DNA of 64,000 nt from the NCBI GenBank assembly GCA_016844945.1, contig JAERTJ010000142.1, forward strand, positions 1 to 64,000, read 5' to 3'. The translations under genes and the position numbers were made by a program. The notes below the pieces were generated by a model. It worked only from the letters and a program-made list of their open reading frames with translations, was not told the DNA's origin and did not search any database. This document shows, in pieces, positions 16,153 to 25,512 of this stretch (position 1 is its first letter; every line of letters begins with the position of its first letter). Source of the DNA: Fidelibacterota bacterium (GTDB lineage Bacteria > Fidelibacterota > UBA8477 > JABMPR01).

Positions 16153-17721
16153 ATGCCTGAACTTCACCAGAGTGATGTGCTTATTATTGGTAGCGGTATT
16201 GCCGGTGCAACTGCCGCACTGGAGCTGGCAGATCAACAATTAGATGTCTTACTCATCACCCGTGCCAATGAGCCCCAGGAAAGCAACACCTTCTATGCCC
16301 AGGGTGGCATCATCTACCAGGGGGAAACCGATAGCCCGGAATCACTGGCTAAGGATCTTTTTAAAGCAGGTGTCGATTACAATAACCCTGAAGCCGTTAC
16401 GTTGTTGAGTGAAATTGGACCAGGTCTTGTTAAGCAAACCCTCATTGATAAACTCCAGGTTCCCTTTGACCGTGAGCCAGATGGTTCATTTTCACTGATT
16501 CAGGAAGGTGCCCATTCATCCAAGCGTATTCTACACACCACTGATATTACGGGCAAAGCTATAGAGCTTGAACTTATCAGAGCAGTGAAAGCTCATCCCA
16601 AGGTGACGCTTCTGACCGGGCATACTGCCATCGATTTAATTACACCCTCTCATCACAGTTCTGACCCAAACTATATGTATGCGCCTCAATCATGCGTTGG
16701 TGCATATGCTTTGAATCAGGATACAGGTGAAGTGGTTCGCTGTCTTGCCAAATACACACTACTGGCCACAGGTGGACTGGGAAACATTTTTCTTAAAACC
16801 AGCAACCCCAGTGGTGCACGTGGAGATGGACTGGCAATGGCTTATCGCGCCAATGCCCGGGTCACCAACGCAGAGTTTGTTCAATTTCACCCCACCACTT
16901 TTCACCATCGACACGCCCCAAATTTTTTAATCAGTGAAGCCGTGAGAGGCGCTGGCGCAAAACTGCTGGATACCCATGGCAATCCCTTTATGGAGAGGTT
17001 CAGTCCTGACTGGAAAGACCTGGCTCCTCGAGATATTGTGGCGCGGAGTATTCATAAGATCATGCTGGAACAGGGGGTTAAAAATGTTTATCTGGATTTG
17101 GCTTCCTATATGGCACCTGAAAAAATCAGGGACAGTTTTCCATCCATTTATGAGCAGTTGATTTCCTATGGGGTTGACATCAGCTCAGAACCGATCCCAG
17201 TGGTTCCAGCGGCCCACTATTCTGTTGGAGGTGTCTGGGTGGATAATTGGGGACGGACAACCATTGATCAACTCTATGCTGCTGGAGAGGTCTCTTGCAC
17301 AGGACTCCATGGCGCTAATCGTCTCGGAAGCGCCTCACTCCTAGAGGGTCTCGTCTGGGGACAACGTGTAGCACAGCATATCCTTGCACATATCAATGAT
17401 GTTGAATTGCTTGAGGAAGTTATCATCCCCACCTGGCAATTGGCTGATGAGAACTCACCTGATCTAGCATTGATTCAACAGGATATGAGTTCTATCCAAC
17501 ATATCATGTGGAATTATGTGGGATTGATCAGAACCCCCAAACGCCTGAAACGTGCCTGGAATGAGTTGAGAAGTCTGGAGTTTCAGATCGAAGAGTTCTA
17601 TCGTGAGACAGGCATTACGGATAGTCTCATCGGACTTAGAAATGCCGTACGCTCTGCTCTGATTATTACGACGGCAGCCTGGACCAACAAGAAAAGTATC
17701 GGATGTCATTATCTTGAGTAA
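16153..17721 (+). CDS. nadB: L-aspartate oxidase (NadB)
   Basis: A flavoprotein oxidising aspartate to iminoaspartate for NadA. The 522-residue protein begins with the FAD motif LIIGSGIAGATAALELA. NTFYAQGGIIY, LLATGGLGNIFLKTSNPSGARGDG, the FQFHPT-type block FVQFHPTTFH, PAAHYSVGGVWVDNWGRT and the C-terminal helical domain are as in the family. I chose ATG 16153, one base after the nadA stop. A TTG at 16144 overlaps nadA. The stop overlaps the TTG start of the receptor gene that follows. Confidence 0.96.
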   Translation: MPELHQSDVLIIGSGIAGATAALELADQQLDVLLITRANEPQESNTFYAQGGIIYQGETDSPESLAKDLFKAGVDYNNPEAVTLLSEIGPGLVKQTLIDKLQVPFDREPDGSFSLIQEGAHSSKRILHTTDITGKAIELELIRAVKAHPKVTLLTGHTAIDLITPSHHSSDPNYMYAPQSCVGAYALNQDTGEVVRCLAKYTLLATGGLGNIFLKTSNPSGARGDGLAMAYRANARVTNAEFVQFHPTTFHHRHAPNFLISEAVRGAGAKLLDTHGNPFMERFSPDWKDLAPRDIVARSIHKIMLEQGVKNVYLDLASYMAPEKIRDSFPSIYEQLISYGVDISSEPIPVVPAAHYSVGGVWVDNWGRTTIDQLYAAGEVSCTGLHGANRLGSASLLEGLVWGQRVAQHILAHINDVELLEEVIIPTWQLADENSPDLALIQQDMSSIQHIMWNYVGLIRTPKRLKRAWNELRSLEFQIEEFYRETGITDSLIGLRNAVRSALIITTAAWTNKKSIGCHYLE

Positions 17722-20614
17722 ATCTATCAATCCTTCTTCAGTGTCAGGCATCATCCCAGGTATTATTCTGTTGCTCTCGCTGTTTCATAGTACGGGTCTG
17801 GCAGAGGTATTATCTGGACAGATTGTGGACGATAAAAATGAACCTCTGGCTTATGCTCATATTTTAATCCAGGGAACCGGGACAGGTACAACCTCTGATG
17901 AATCAGGGTATTTCAACTTTGTTGACATCACTAGAGGTGAACACGTCCTTCACATTTCACTTATGGGATATGCTGATCAAAGAATAAAGATTCAACACCC
18001 TACAAGTGAGCGCATAAGAGTCGTATTAAAGCGAACCCTTATTCGGCTTTCTGAGATCACCGTTGAAGGGACTATGGTCTCGGACCTCAACGCACCTGTA
18101 ACTCATAGCTCCCTGACATCGGAGGAGATCATTGAGAAGTATTCAGTCCAGGACATACCAGCCCTGCTTGCACATGAACCCGGTATTTATGTATCCAATG
18201 ACGGTGGTTCTGGCTTTGGAGACTCTCAGATAATGATCCGGGGGTTTGATGAGAAACGACTCCAGGTTCTGGTCAACAATATTCCTGTGAATGATCCTGA
18301 GACCAAAGAAGTCCCCTGGTCCAGCTGGAGCGCTTTACCAGAAGCAAGCCAGGCGATCCAGGTTCAACGAGGTGTGGGAACTTCACTTTATGGGACGGGT
18401 GCTGTGGGAGGCGCCATCAACATCGTTACGCTTGATGCCAGTAATCATAAATCTACCAGTGCTAAAATTGCATTGGGTCAATTCGGCATGAGAAAGCTTA
18501 GCTTGAGTCATGATACAGGCTCACTACCCGGTCAACGTTCCCTTCTTTTAAACATTGGTTATCTGGAAGGTTCAGGATGGCGAGAGAGCAGTTTCTACAG
18601 GGGCATTCACTATTACCTGTCATTCTCACAAAGACTGAGGACTGACCACCTAATCAAGATCATCCTCCATGGCTCCCCCCAGTATCACACATTAGCAAAA
18701 GCCAGCATGGATGCTGCGAGCTATGCACGACCTGATCAATTCTTACATGACTCTTTAAGATTAAACGCCTGGGGATATCCCACTTATGGTTTTGGGTCAT
18801 CTTTTAATGGAAATGTGCATGTGGCAGAAACTGACCTATCTCTCGCTGACAGACAAAATCAAACCTCGCTACTGGATGCACTCCTCATGCGTTCAAAAAT
18901 TGGGGCTTCACCAGACAATCAGGTCGGCGGATATACAATTGCAGGTGATCGGGCTAGCTTAAACAGTAACATTTCACATCGACCTCAATTGGAAATCCAT
19001 CATAAGTGGTATGTTAGCAAGGATTCAAAGTTGACATCCACAGCCTATCTCACAAAGGGGTTAGATTATAGTGATGATGTTTATCCGGCCTGGTACATCC
19101 CCCGTCAAAGTAACGGGCATTATAGTTATGATCGGATCAACACCGGAAGCTATTGGTTCAGTGAAGAAGTTTTTGAGTATCGGTATTATTCAGATTTTAG
19201 ACAGATCGGGATGTTAACTTCATTTTCCACGAGAATTAATAACAACGATTTTTCATTTGGCCTGGAATCTCGTCAATGGACTGCGCGGCATGCTGGAGAA
19301 GTCCTTAATACATTCGACCAAAATCGGGTGGGTGTCCCCATTGGGAGTATTATTCATCCCCTTCAGGAAAGTGACTTGTTTTATGATTTCACGACAAGGA
19401 AGCCCCAGACGACCTTTTTTGGTCACGCGCTATGGCGTCTTGGTGAATTTCAACTCATGACCAATTTCCAGTATTCAAACATTCGTTTCAGGGTTCAAGA
19501 AAGTGTTCCCAGCAACAACAATTACCCGAATCATCTGGATCCTTCTGCCAACTCAAACCATGGAGGTGATTCATGGACAGGCAGTGCTCTCTGGGATCAT
19601 GACCAGGATTCTCTATCTACGGAAATCCCGGTGCAGTATACACTCTGGGATTATTCAAAGGCCTTTCAATACCTCACGCCCAGATTGGGGCTCTCCTATA
19701 GCGTCACACCCGAAATCAGTATCTATACGAATTACAGCATTGGTATAAAAGAACCTGAAATTAAGCATTTCTATGGATATGGAGCTCCCCAGGACGATCT
19801 GGATCTTGAGAAAACCCTGGACTTTGAGCTGGGGCTGAACTATCGGTCCTCTTCCTCCAGACGACCCCTATCAATCGGGTTTACTTATTACAATATTGAC
19901 TTTGCTGGCAAGCTCATGCAGATCACCCTTCCTGAAAAAGCCAACACGCCAGGTTATGATTATGCCGGACATACCTACGTTCCCGTGGGAGACGCGCGTT
20001 ATATGGGCTTGGAGTTTTCAGGTAACATCCAGCTCTCAAACGGATTAAGTCTTCAATCCTCGATTAGTCAGAGCAAAAATACCTGGGGCGAACCCAGCGG
20101 AACTGAAGGTGCCCAGAAGCTTTATGCAAATATCGCAATAGCCAACGCAGATTATGATGATGCCAACTCAAATGGTATCTGGGATGAAGGAGGAAGCGAA
20201 CAAGCGCTACATCAAAACTTTGTTCCTAAATATGGCGCTCGTTATGATGTGGGCATGCCTCAATTTATCTGGAACAACTCACTTGAATATTCCGGTAAAT
20301 CATTGTCTGGAGCTCTCTCTTTTCGGTATTTTCGAGATTTATATATTCTTGAAAACAATGGTGATGTGCTTACAGGTCCAGGTGTAGATGATTTGTTTTT
20401 CACCGGAGATGATGATTTTTCACCCACATTACCAGCAGCGCTTCTCACGGATCTTCGAGCAGCCTATTCATACAACATTGGTGGTGCACAAGCTAAGGTT
20501 AAGCTACAAATCCAGAATATTTTCAATGTGAATTACTGGCAACGAGGGGATGAATTTGGACTCATTCCAGGTGCAAAACGTACCTGGGTCCTGGGGTTGG
20601 ATTACACGTTGTGA
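17714..20614 (+). CDS. TonB-dependent receptor with carboxypeptidase-regulatory-like domain
   Basis: An outer-membrane active transporter of 966 residues. A signal peptide (about 1-31) precedes a CarboxypepD_reg-like domain (SGQIVDDKNEPLAYAHILIQGTGTGTTSD, about 33-115). A plug follows (SVQDIPALLAHEPGIYV...IMIRGFDEKRLQVLVNNIPV...RGVGTSLYGTGAVGGAINIVT, about 140-245), then a long beta-barrel ending in GAKRTWVLGLDYTL with a hydrophobic final strand. A DYDDANSNGIWDEGG segment in the barrel looks like an exposed Ca-binding loop. The TTG start overlaps the nadB stop by 8 bp, so it belongs to the cofactor operon by position. The substrate is not evident, though a vitamin or precursor is a natural guess. 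Confidence 0.9.
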   Translation: MSKSINPSSVSGIIPGIILLLSLFHSTGLAEVLSGQIVDDKNEPLAYAHILIQGTGTGTTSDESGYFNFVDITRGEHVLHISLMGYADQRIKIQHPTSERIRVVLKRTLIRLSEITVEGTMVSDLNAPVTHSSLTSEEIIEKYSVQDIPALLAHEPGIYVSNDGGSGFGDSQIMIRGFDEKRLQVLVNNIPVNDPETKEVPWSSWSALPEASQAIQVQRGVGTSLYGTGAVGGAINIVTLDASNHKSTSAKIALGQFGMRKLSLSHDTGSLPGQRSLLLNIGYLEGSGWRESSFYRGIHYYLSFSQRLRTDHLIKIILHGSPQYHTLAKASMDAASYARPDQFLHDSLRLNAWGYPTYGFGSSFNGNVHVAETDLSLADRQNQTSLLDALLMRSKIGASPDNQVGGYTIAGDRASLNSNISHRPQLEIHHKWYVSKDSKLTSTAYLTKGLDYSDDVYPAWYIPRQSNGHYSYDRINTGSYWFSEEVFEYRYYSDFRQIGMLTSFSTRINNNDFSFGLESRQWTARHAGEVLNTFDQNRVGVPIGSIIHPLQESDLFYDFTTRKPQTTFFGHALWRLGEFQLMTNFQYSNIRFRVQESVPSNNNYPNHLDPSANSNHGGDSWTGSALWDHDQDSLSTEIPVQYTLWDYSKAFQYLTPRLGLSYSVTPEISIYTNYSIGIKEPEIKHFYGYGAPQDDLDLEKTLDFELGLNYRSSSSRRPLSIGFTYYNIDFAGKLMQITLPEKANTPGYDYAGHTYVPVGDARYMGLEFSGNIQLSNGLSLQSSISQSKNTWGEPSGTEGAQKLYANIAIANADYDDANSNGIWDEGGSEQALHQNFVPKYGARYDVGMPQFIWNNSLEYSGKSLSGALSFRYFRDLYILENNGDVLTGPGVDDLFFTGDDDFSPTLPAALLTDLRAAYSYNIGGAQAKVKLQIQNIFNVNYWQRGDEFGLIPGAKRTWVLGLDYTL

Positions 20615-20624
20615 GCTGACAAGG

Positions 20625-20655
20625 CTGAGAGAAAGTCCCAAAGACCCTCTCTCAG
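20625..20655. terminator. Hairpin between convergent genes
   Basis: The arms CTGAGAGA (20625-20632) and TCTCTCAG (20648-20655) form an 8-bp stem between the receptor gene and the convergent SDR gene. Only a short A/T run follows, so it may serve as a weak bidirectional terminator. Confidence 0.5.
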
Positions 20656-20671
20656 ACCTGATCATATATAT

Positions 20672-21532
20672 TTAGACCTCAATTGTTTCTAATTGAGGCT
20701 CTTGTCTTTCCAGTTGCTCCTGTTCTTTCTCAGGAGACATTAACTTTTCCATCATCTTGCCAGCCATGGAGACATTTGCTTTTCGGGTCATGATGTGTTT
20801 GCTCATGAATGCCATCATATTGTTTTGAAACCCTGGAATGACAGATGGTTTTGATCCCAGAGCCTTTAATCCAGCAGTCGCTGTTTCTTCTGGCGTCATC
20901 ATGGGCATTGGCAAGTTTTTCATATCAAAGCCAAAATTTTCTATCATTGGCGTATCAGTTCCACCTGGAGAAAGCACAGTCACATCCACACCATATTTCT
21001 TCAACTCATAATGCAAGCCTTCACCAAGCGCCAGGATATAGGCTTTTGAGGCAGCATAGTGACTAAAAAATGGAGTGCCACCATAGCCTATGGTTGTGGC
21101 AAGAAACATGATGCCCCCCTTTCCTCGTTCTTTCATCTTGCTGCCAAAATGGTGGGCAAGCTGCATGGGGGTTACTGAATTCAACTGGACCAATCGCATT
21201 TCCTTGTTCATATCGCCATTTACAAACTCACCATGATTTTCTACCCCTGCGTTTGGAATAAATAAGCCGATCTCAAGCTTTTCTGTAGCCTCTTTCACGT
21301 ACTCAACGCTGGCTACATCGCTCAAGTCGGCTTTCAATCCTCTCACTTCGACCTGATACTTATCAGCAATCTTGGCTGAAATTTTATCCAGAAGTTGTTG
21401 ACGCCGGGCTACTAGCACCAGATTGAGCCCCTTCTCTGCCAATTGCTCAGCCAGTGCTCTTCCTATTCCTGATGTACCTCCTGTGATTAGAGCCCAGGGA
21501 CCATATTTTGCTGTAGTTATGTGGTTATTCAT
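20672..21532 (-). CDS. Short-chain dehydrogenase/reductase
   Basis: A classical SDR of 286 residues. It has the NAD(P) motif TGGTSGIGRALAEQL, the second-strand basic motif ARRQQ (an NADP sign), NAGVENHGEF, a serine-containing active-site strand and YAASKAY (YxxxK), then SPGGTDTPM. The substrate is unknown. I chose the ATG at 21532 because GAGAAGGA sits 7-8 bases before it. The upstream ATG at 21559 encodes that site. An operator-like sequence shared with the adjacent Rrf2 gene lies at 21556-21579, so it is probably controlled by that regulator. Confidence 0.88.
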   Translation of the reverse strand: MNNHITTAKYGPWALITGGTSGIGRALAEQLAEKGLNLVLVARRQQLLDKISAKIADKYQVEVRGLKADLSDVASVEYVKEATEKLEIGLFIPNAGVENHGEFVNGDMNKEMRLVQLNSVTPMQLAHHFGSKMKERGKGGIMFLATTIGYGGTPFFSHYAASKAYILALGEGLHYELKKYGVDVTVLSPGGTDTPMIENFGFDMKNLPMPMMTPEETATAGLKALGSKPSVIPGFQNNMMAFMSKHIMTRKANVSMAGKMMEKLMSPEKEQEQLERQEPQLETIEV

Positions 21533-21555
21533 GATATATCCTTCTCTATGTGTTG

Positions 21556-21579
21556 TCATTAATACCGTTATGGTTACAA
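21556..21579 (-). promoter_or_regulatory. Operator-like element A (shared with the Rrf2 promoter)
   Basis: On the minus strand this reads TTGTAACCAT, a short variable part, then GTATTAATGA. The same pattern recurs upstream of the Rrf2-family gene at 22088-22112. The outer arms TTGTAAC and GTATyAA are near-palindromic, as expected for a dimeric repressor. Confidence 0.55.
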
Positions 21580-21597
21580 TTATATATAAAAAAAACG

Positions 21598-22074
21598 CTA
21601 GTTATTCATAGGCGCTTCCATGGATTTCCCAGCCTTTAATTCAGAGTAGCTCTCCTCTATTTCCTCTACCAGGTCACCAATGGTTTTTTCCTCGAGCACA
21701 GCATCAATAGCCTGGTCGACCTTGTTAAACAAATCTCCCAAAATGGGCTTAATTGTAGCACCAACCGGGCATGTTTTTGAGGGTGTATTGGTATGCATTG
21801 CAAAGACTTCATTATCGTCAATGGCTTTATGCACCTCGCGAAGCGTGATGGCTTCTGCCTTTCGGTTAATCAAAGAACCGCCACTGGCTCCGCCCAAAAT
21901 TTGAACGAGACCTGCATTCCTGAGAGTTGCTAAAATTCGTCGAATAATCACAGGATTGGTATTCACGCTACCAGCAATTTGATGTGATTTCACAGGCACT
22001 CCAGGGTGAAAACGATCATACATACCTAGAATTGATAAAATGTGGGTGGCTACTGTGAAACGACTATTTTGCAT
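21598..22074 (-). CDS. Rrf2-family transcriptional regulator
   Basis: A winged-helix regulator of 158 residues: SRFTVATHILSILG, a recognition helix near NPVIIRRILATLRNAGLV and the wing LGGASGGSLINR. Cluster-binding members such as IscR and NsrR have three cysteines. This one has a single one in SKTCPVG, so it is more like the YwnA/CymR-type members without a cluster. It is 66 bp upstream of the SDR gene on the same strand. A matching near-palindrome occurs before both genes, suggesting self-regulation and control of the SDR. Confidence 0.92.
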   Translation of the reverse strand: MQNSRFTVATHILSILGMYDRFHPGVPVKSHQIAGSVNTNPVIIRRILATLRNAGLVQILGGASGGSLINRKAEAITLREVHKAIDDNEVFAMHTNTPSKTCPVGATIKPILGDLFNKVDQAIDAVLEEKTIGDLVEEIEESYSELKAGKSMEAPMNN

Positions 22075-22087
22075 ATCCTGCTTCCAT

Positions 22088-22112
22088 TTGTAACCATTAT
22101 AGTATCAATTGA
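22088..22112 (+). promoter_or_regulatory. Operator-like element B upstream of the Rrf2 gene
   Basis: It reads TTGTAACCAT, then TATA, then GTATCAATTGA, matching element A except for the central bases. It lies 14-38 bp before the regulator's start codon and covers the likely promoter, fitting autorepression. Confidence 0.55.
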
Positions 22113-22258
22113 TTGTTTTGTCAAGTCCTTTATGCTATACTCGGGCGTTGCAATATATTCCCGTCCTCAACCCGGGCGAGTGGTTTAAATGGATTAGATT
22201 ACAGTTGAGTTCACAAACAGGTTTTACCAGGCTTGTTACATAACACAGGAGAGCGACT

Positions 22259-22591
22259 ATGAACATTCAATTCAACTCAATTGATTTTTTGATTGGCTTT
22301 TTTCTAATGAATGCCATGCCCCATATGCTGTTTGGATTAATAAGATTACGTTTTCTAAGCTTGTTTGGGTTTTCCTCTGGAGGGAATCTTTTATACGCTC
22401 TGGTCAACCTTGGAGCTGCAGGCGGCCTCTATCATTACCAATATGGTATAAATGCCATTTTGAGAGATGGTATTGCACTGGGTGCGATGGCTATTCTGTT
22501 GATTTATTTAATTACTGGCAGATTTCTGGTAATATTCTTTCAAGATAAACCAACCATGGGATATCACGATTTATTCGAGGAGGATGCGTAA
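22259..22591 (+). CDS. Small hydrophobic membrane protein, unknown
   Basis: A protein of 110 residues with about three membrane helices (near 6-30, 40-58 and 68-92) and a short acidic tail FQDKPTMGYHDLFEEDA. I do not recognise a family. The start ATG follows CAGGAGAG by seven bases, good support for a real gene. It is divergent from the Rrf2 regulator (185 bp away) and precedes the LigB-type dioxygenase by 129 bp. Confidence 0.65.
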   Translation: MNIQFNSIDFLIGFFLMNAMPHMLFGLIRLRFLSLFGFSSGGNLLYALVNLGAAGGLYHYQYGINAILRDGIALGAMAILLIYLITGRFLVIFFQDKPTMGYHDLFEEDA

Positions 22592-22720
22592 TTTTCAGCG
22601 TTCAATAGACTCACAGGACAACTGCCAGGCCACACTTTGGAACATTTCTAATCTTAGAGGTATAAATACTGCTTTCATTATTTTCGAACAGGGGGTTCAA
22701 AAGCCAGGAGACATCACGAA

Positions 22721-23536
22721 ATGCCCGAGACAAAGTCAAACGTTCTAGCCCCTGTTTTATACCTGCCTCATGGAGGGGGTCCCCTACCTATTCTGGGTGA
22801 TTTGGGTCATACAGAATTAACCACCTTCCTTCAAAACATTCGCCCTAAGCTTGGCACACCCTCAGCCATTCTGGTGGTAAGTGCCCATTGGGAAGAAGAG
22901 AATCCAACGCTACTGTCCGCAAAAAACCCTGAAATGTTTTATGACTATTATGGATTTCCGCCAGAAGCCTATAACATCAAGTATTCAGCACCGGGTAACC
23001 CACCACTAGCCACAAAGATTAAGGCTGAATTGGGAAAATCCGGATTTTCTGCAATGGAGGATGATCAGCGTGGTTATGATCACGGCCTGTTTATTCCCTT
23101 GAAGCTCATGTATCCCGAGGCAGACATCCCCTGTTTGCAAATTTCTCTTTTAAAAGGGCTTGACCCAGCCAGGCATATTGAAATGGGGCGAGCGTTGCAT
23201 GACTTGAGAAATCAGAATGTTTTAATTGTCGGCTCTGGCATGTCATTTCATAACATGCAGGCATTTATGTCCCGAAATACAGATCAGGCTGACATGGAAT
23301 TTGATCAATGGCTGGTTAAAACCTGCTGTTCTGAGGGTTTAACACCTACAGAACGAGACCATGAGTTGATCAATTGGTCTCAAGCACCTTCCGCACGCTA
23401 TTGCCATCCCAGGGAAGAACATCTCCTCCCCCTTCATGTTTGTTATGGGGCAGTAGGCCCAGACGCTCAACCTGCTGAACACGTTTTTAATGGTCATGTT
23501 CTGGGTAAAAAGGTCTCTGCTTTTCTCTGGAGTTAA
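22721..23536 (+). CDS. DODA/LigB-type extradiol dioxygenase
   Basis: A class III extradiol ring-opening dioxygenase of the YgiD/DODA family, 271 residues. Metal and acid-base residues are visible: H17 in LPHGGGPLPIL, VVSAHWEE, RGYDHGLFIPLKLMYP and GSGMSFHNM. These enzymes open catechol-type rings with Fe(II) or Zn. The physiological substrate is unknown. It is a single gene with its own start (GCCAGGAGACATCACGAAATG). Confidence 0.92.
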   Translation: MPETKSNVLAPVLYLPHGGGPLPILGDLGHTELTTFLQNIRPKLGTPSAILVVSAHWEEENPTLLSAKNPEMFYDYYGFPPEAYNIKYSAPGNPPLATKIKAELGKSGFSAMEDDQRGYDHGLFIPLKLMYPEADIPCLQISLLKGLDPARHIEMGRALHDLRNQNVLIVGSGMSFHNMQAFMSRNTDQADMEFDQWLVKTCCSEGLTPTERDHELINWSQAPSARYCHPREEHLLPLHVCYGAVGPDAQPAEHVFNGHVLGKKVSAFLWS

Positions 23537-23630
23537 ACGTTTTGCAAGGGCTAACTTCAATCATAAGTCTGAAACATATATGAACTGAGTAACGTTAGGC
23601 CAGCAACCCAACCAATTTTAACAGGAGGGA

Positions 23631-24977
23631 ATGATGCAAACACAGTGGATGAAACAATCTATGGGCGTGCGAATTTTTATTATCGGATTCTTAATCCTGA
23701 TTTTGCTAATTCCTTCAGCCATGATTCAGTCGCTGATCCATGAACGGCAGATGCGACGGGATGAAGCCGTATTCGAGGTGAGTCAGAAGTGGGGGCAACC
23801 CCAAACACTTACTGGACCCGTTCTATCCATTCCCTACACCTATACTTCAACTGATAAAGACAATATTATTCACACTCAAACAGGCTACACACATTTCCTG
23901 CCTGAAGCCTTAATAGTGGCGGGCGAACTTGATCCTGAGATTCGAAAACGGGGCATTTATGAAGTGGTGCTTTATGGTTCATCTCTAAACATACAGGGCT
24001 ACTTTTTGCCACTGAACACAGAAGACTTACAAGTACCCACCTCTGACTATTTGTGGAAAGATGCCTTTATCTCCATTGGCGTGTCTGATATGAAAGGATT
24101 GAAGGATCAGGTTTCCTTCCTTGTAAATGATGAGGAAATTTTAGCTGAATCTGGCCTGGAAACCTATGATGTGATGACCACGGGGTTAACCATTCCCCTG
24201 GATATGGTAAACTTCAACGAGAGAATGACCTTTTCCTTTGACCTTCAACTAAATGGGAGCCAGGGTCTTGCTTTCACACCGCTGGGAAAAGAAACAGTGG
24301 TCAAATTACAGTCAGATTGGACCCACCCCAGCTTTGTCGGAGAATTTCTACCGGCTGATCGATTGGTTACGGATTCAGGTTTCACTGCGCGTTGGAAAAT
24401 CCTGCATTTGAATCGAAACTTTCCCCAGAAATGGACGGGCGGAAATCACAACGTCAGTGCGGCTGCATTTGGTGTTGATCTCCTCGTACCTGTGGATGAA
24501 TACCAGAAGAATATGCGTACAGCCAAGTACGCCTTTATGTTTATCGGTCTTACTTTTCTGTCGTTCTTCATGATCGAGCTACTCAACCGTAAAAAAATTC
24601 ATCCCATTCAATATCTACTTATTGGTTTTTCACTGTTGGTCTTTTATACCCTGCTGCTTTCATTTTCTGAACACATGGTCTTCCATTATGCCTATCTCAT
24701 CTCCAGTATTGCAACCATTGGTCTTATCACAAGCTATACACGGGCAGTGTTAAAGGATAATCTCCAGACTGGTATCATTCTGGCAATCCTGGTCTTTCTA
24801 TATATTTATTTGTATATCGTGCTTCAGCTACAGGATTTTGCCCTGCTTATCGGTAGTATCGGTTTGTTTGTGATTTTAAGTGTGGTTATGTATTTAACCC
24901 GGAAAATCGACTGGTTCTCAACCTTGCAGACCAGCAATCCAGGAAAGGATGTTCCCCCAGATCAGGGTAAGCAGTAG
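23631..24977 (+). CDS. creD: Inner membrane protein CreD
   Basis: A 448-residue CreD-family inner membrane protein. An N-terminal helix (about 13-33) is followed by a large periplasmic part with PVLSIPYTYTSTD, GTYEVVLYG-like (RGIYEVVLYGSSLNI) and a run of about five helices from 295 to 425. RKKIHPIQYLLIGFSLLVFYTLLLS is the conserved membrane block. CreD is known for envelope stress and beta-lactam or colicin tolerance in enterobacteria. No creABC genes are near. ATG 23631 or the ATG right after it can start it, with AGGAGGG just upstream. Confidence 0.93.
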   Translation: MMQTQWMKQSMGVRIFIIGFLILILLIPSAMIQSLIHERQMRRDEAVFEVSQKWGQPQTLTGPVLSIPYTYTSTDKDNIIHTQTGYTHFLPEALIVAGELDPEIRKRGIYEVVLYGSSLNIQGYFLPLNTEDLQVPTSDYLWKDAFISIGVSDMKGLKDQVSFLVNDEEILAESGLETYDVMTTGLTIPLDMVNFNERMTFSFDLQLNGSQGLAFTPLGKETVVKLQSDWTHPSFVGEFLPADRLVTDSGFTARWKILHLNRNFPQKWTGGNHNVSAAAFGVDLLVPVDEYQKNMRTAKYAFMFIGLTFLSFFMIELLNRKKIHPIQYLLIGFSLLVFYTLLLSFSEHMVFHYAYLISSIATIGLITSYTRAVLKDNLQTGIILAILVFLYIYLYIVLQLQDFALLIGSIGLFVILSVVMYLTRKIDWFSTLQTSNPGKDVPPDQGKQ

Positions 24978-25030
24978 AATTTTGGTTAAAATGAAAGAGA
25001 GCGGATTCCTGGCAAGTTTCAGGTCGATTT

Positions 25031-25474
25031 TTACGCTTTATTCCGAACCGTACCACCCACAACCAGGGCAGCAGATATAATCATCAGATTCTTTATGATA
25101 TACTGACCCTCCATGGTTGGACCAAAAGGAATCAATCCTGCTTGAAAAGTGACTTCAGGTAGAAAAACCAGGGGCATGAATGTCCCCACCATTTGAAGTG
25201 CTAATAAGCCAATGGCGATCCGGATCGTCTTCTGGAAAAGGAATGCGATTCCGATCAGGACTTCCCACCAGCCAATAATAGCCACCCAGGTTTCTCCTTC
25301 AAAGACAGGCAGCCAGGGGACTGTTGCCAGAACTAACGATTCCGCTGCTGAGATACCCGATGGCTTTAGTATACCAAACCATATAAAAATGACCCCGAAT
25401 GATAGACGAACGGCGAAAACTCCCCAGCGTTCCATGAAAGCAGATATCTTTTGATCCATTTCACTAAAATCCAT
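25031..25474 (-). CDS. DoxX/YkgB-like membrane protein
   Basis: A 147-residue inner-membrane protein with four helices. RLSFGVIFIWFGILKPSG, VAIIGWWEVLIGIAFLF and KNLMIISAALVVGGTV recall the DoxX and DUF417 (YkgB) group. The assignment between those is uncertain. It is 38 bp downstream of the CopD-like gene on the same strand, and the two probably form an operon of membrane proteins. Confidence 0.72.
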   Translation of the reverse strand: MDFSEMDQKISAFMERWGVFAVRLSFGVIFIWFGILKPSGISAAESLVLATVPWLPVFEGETWVAIIGWWEVLIGIAFLFQKTIRIAIGLLALQMVGTFMPLVFLPEVTFQAGLIPFGPTMEGQYIIKNLMIISAALVVGGTVRNKA

Positions 25475-25512
25475 AGTAGCCTCTTAATCAGTTGGTTGAT
25501 CTTTCACAGTTT

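Noticed and set aside
22121-22258. tRNA or riboswitch upstream of the small membrane protein
   Set aside because: GC-rich stretches there do not fold into a cloverleaf by eye and no conserved riboswitch core was seen.
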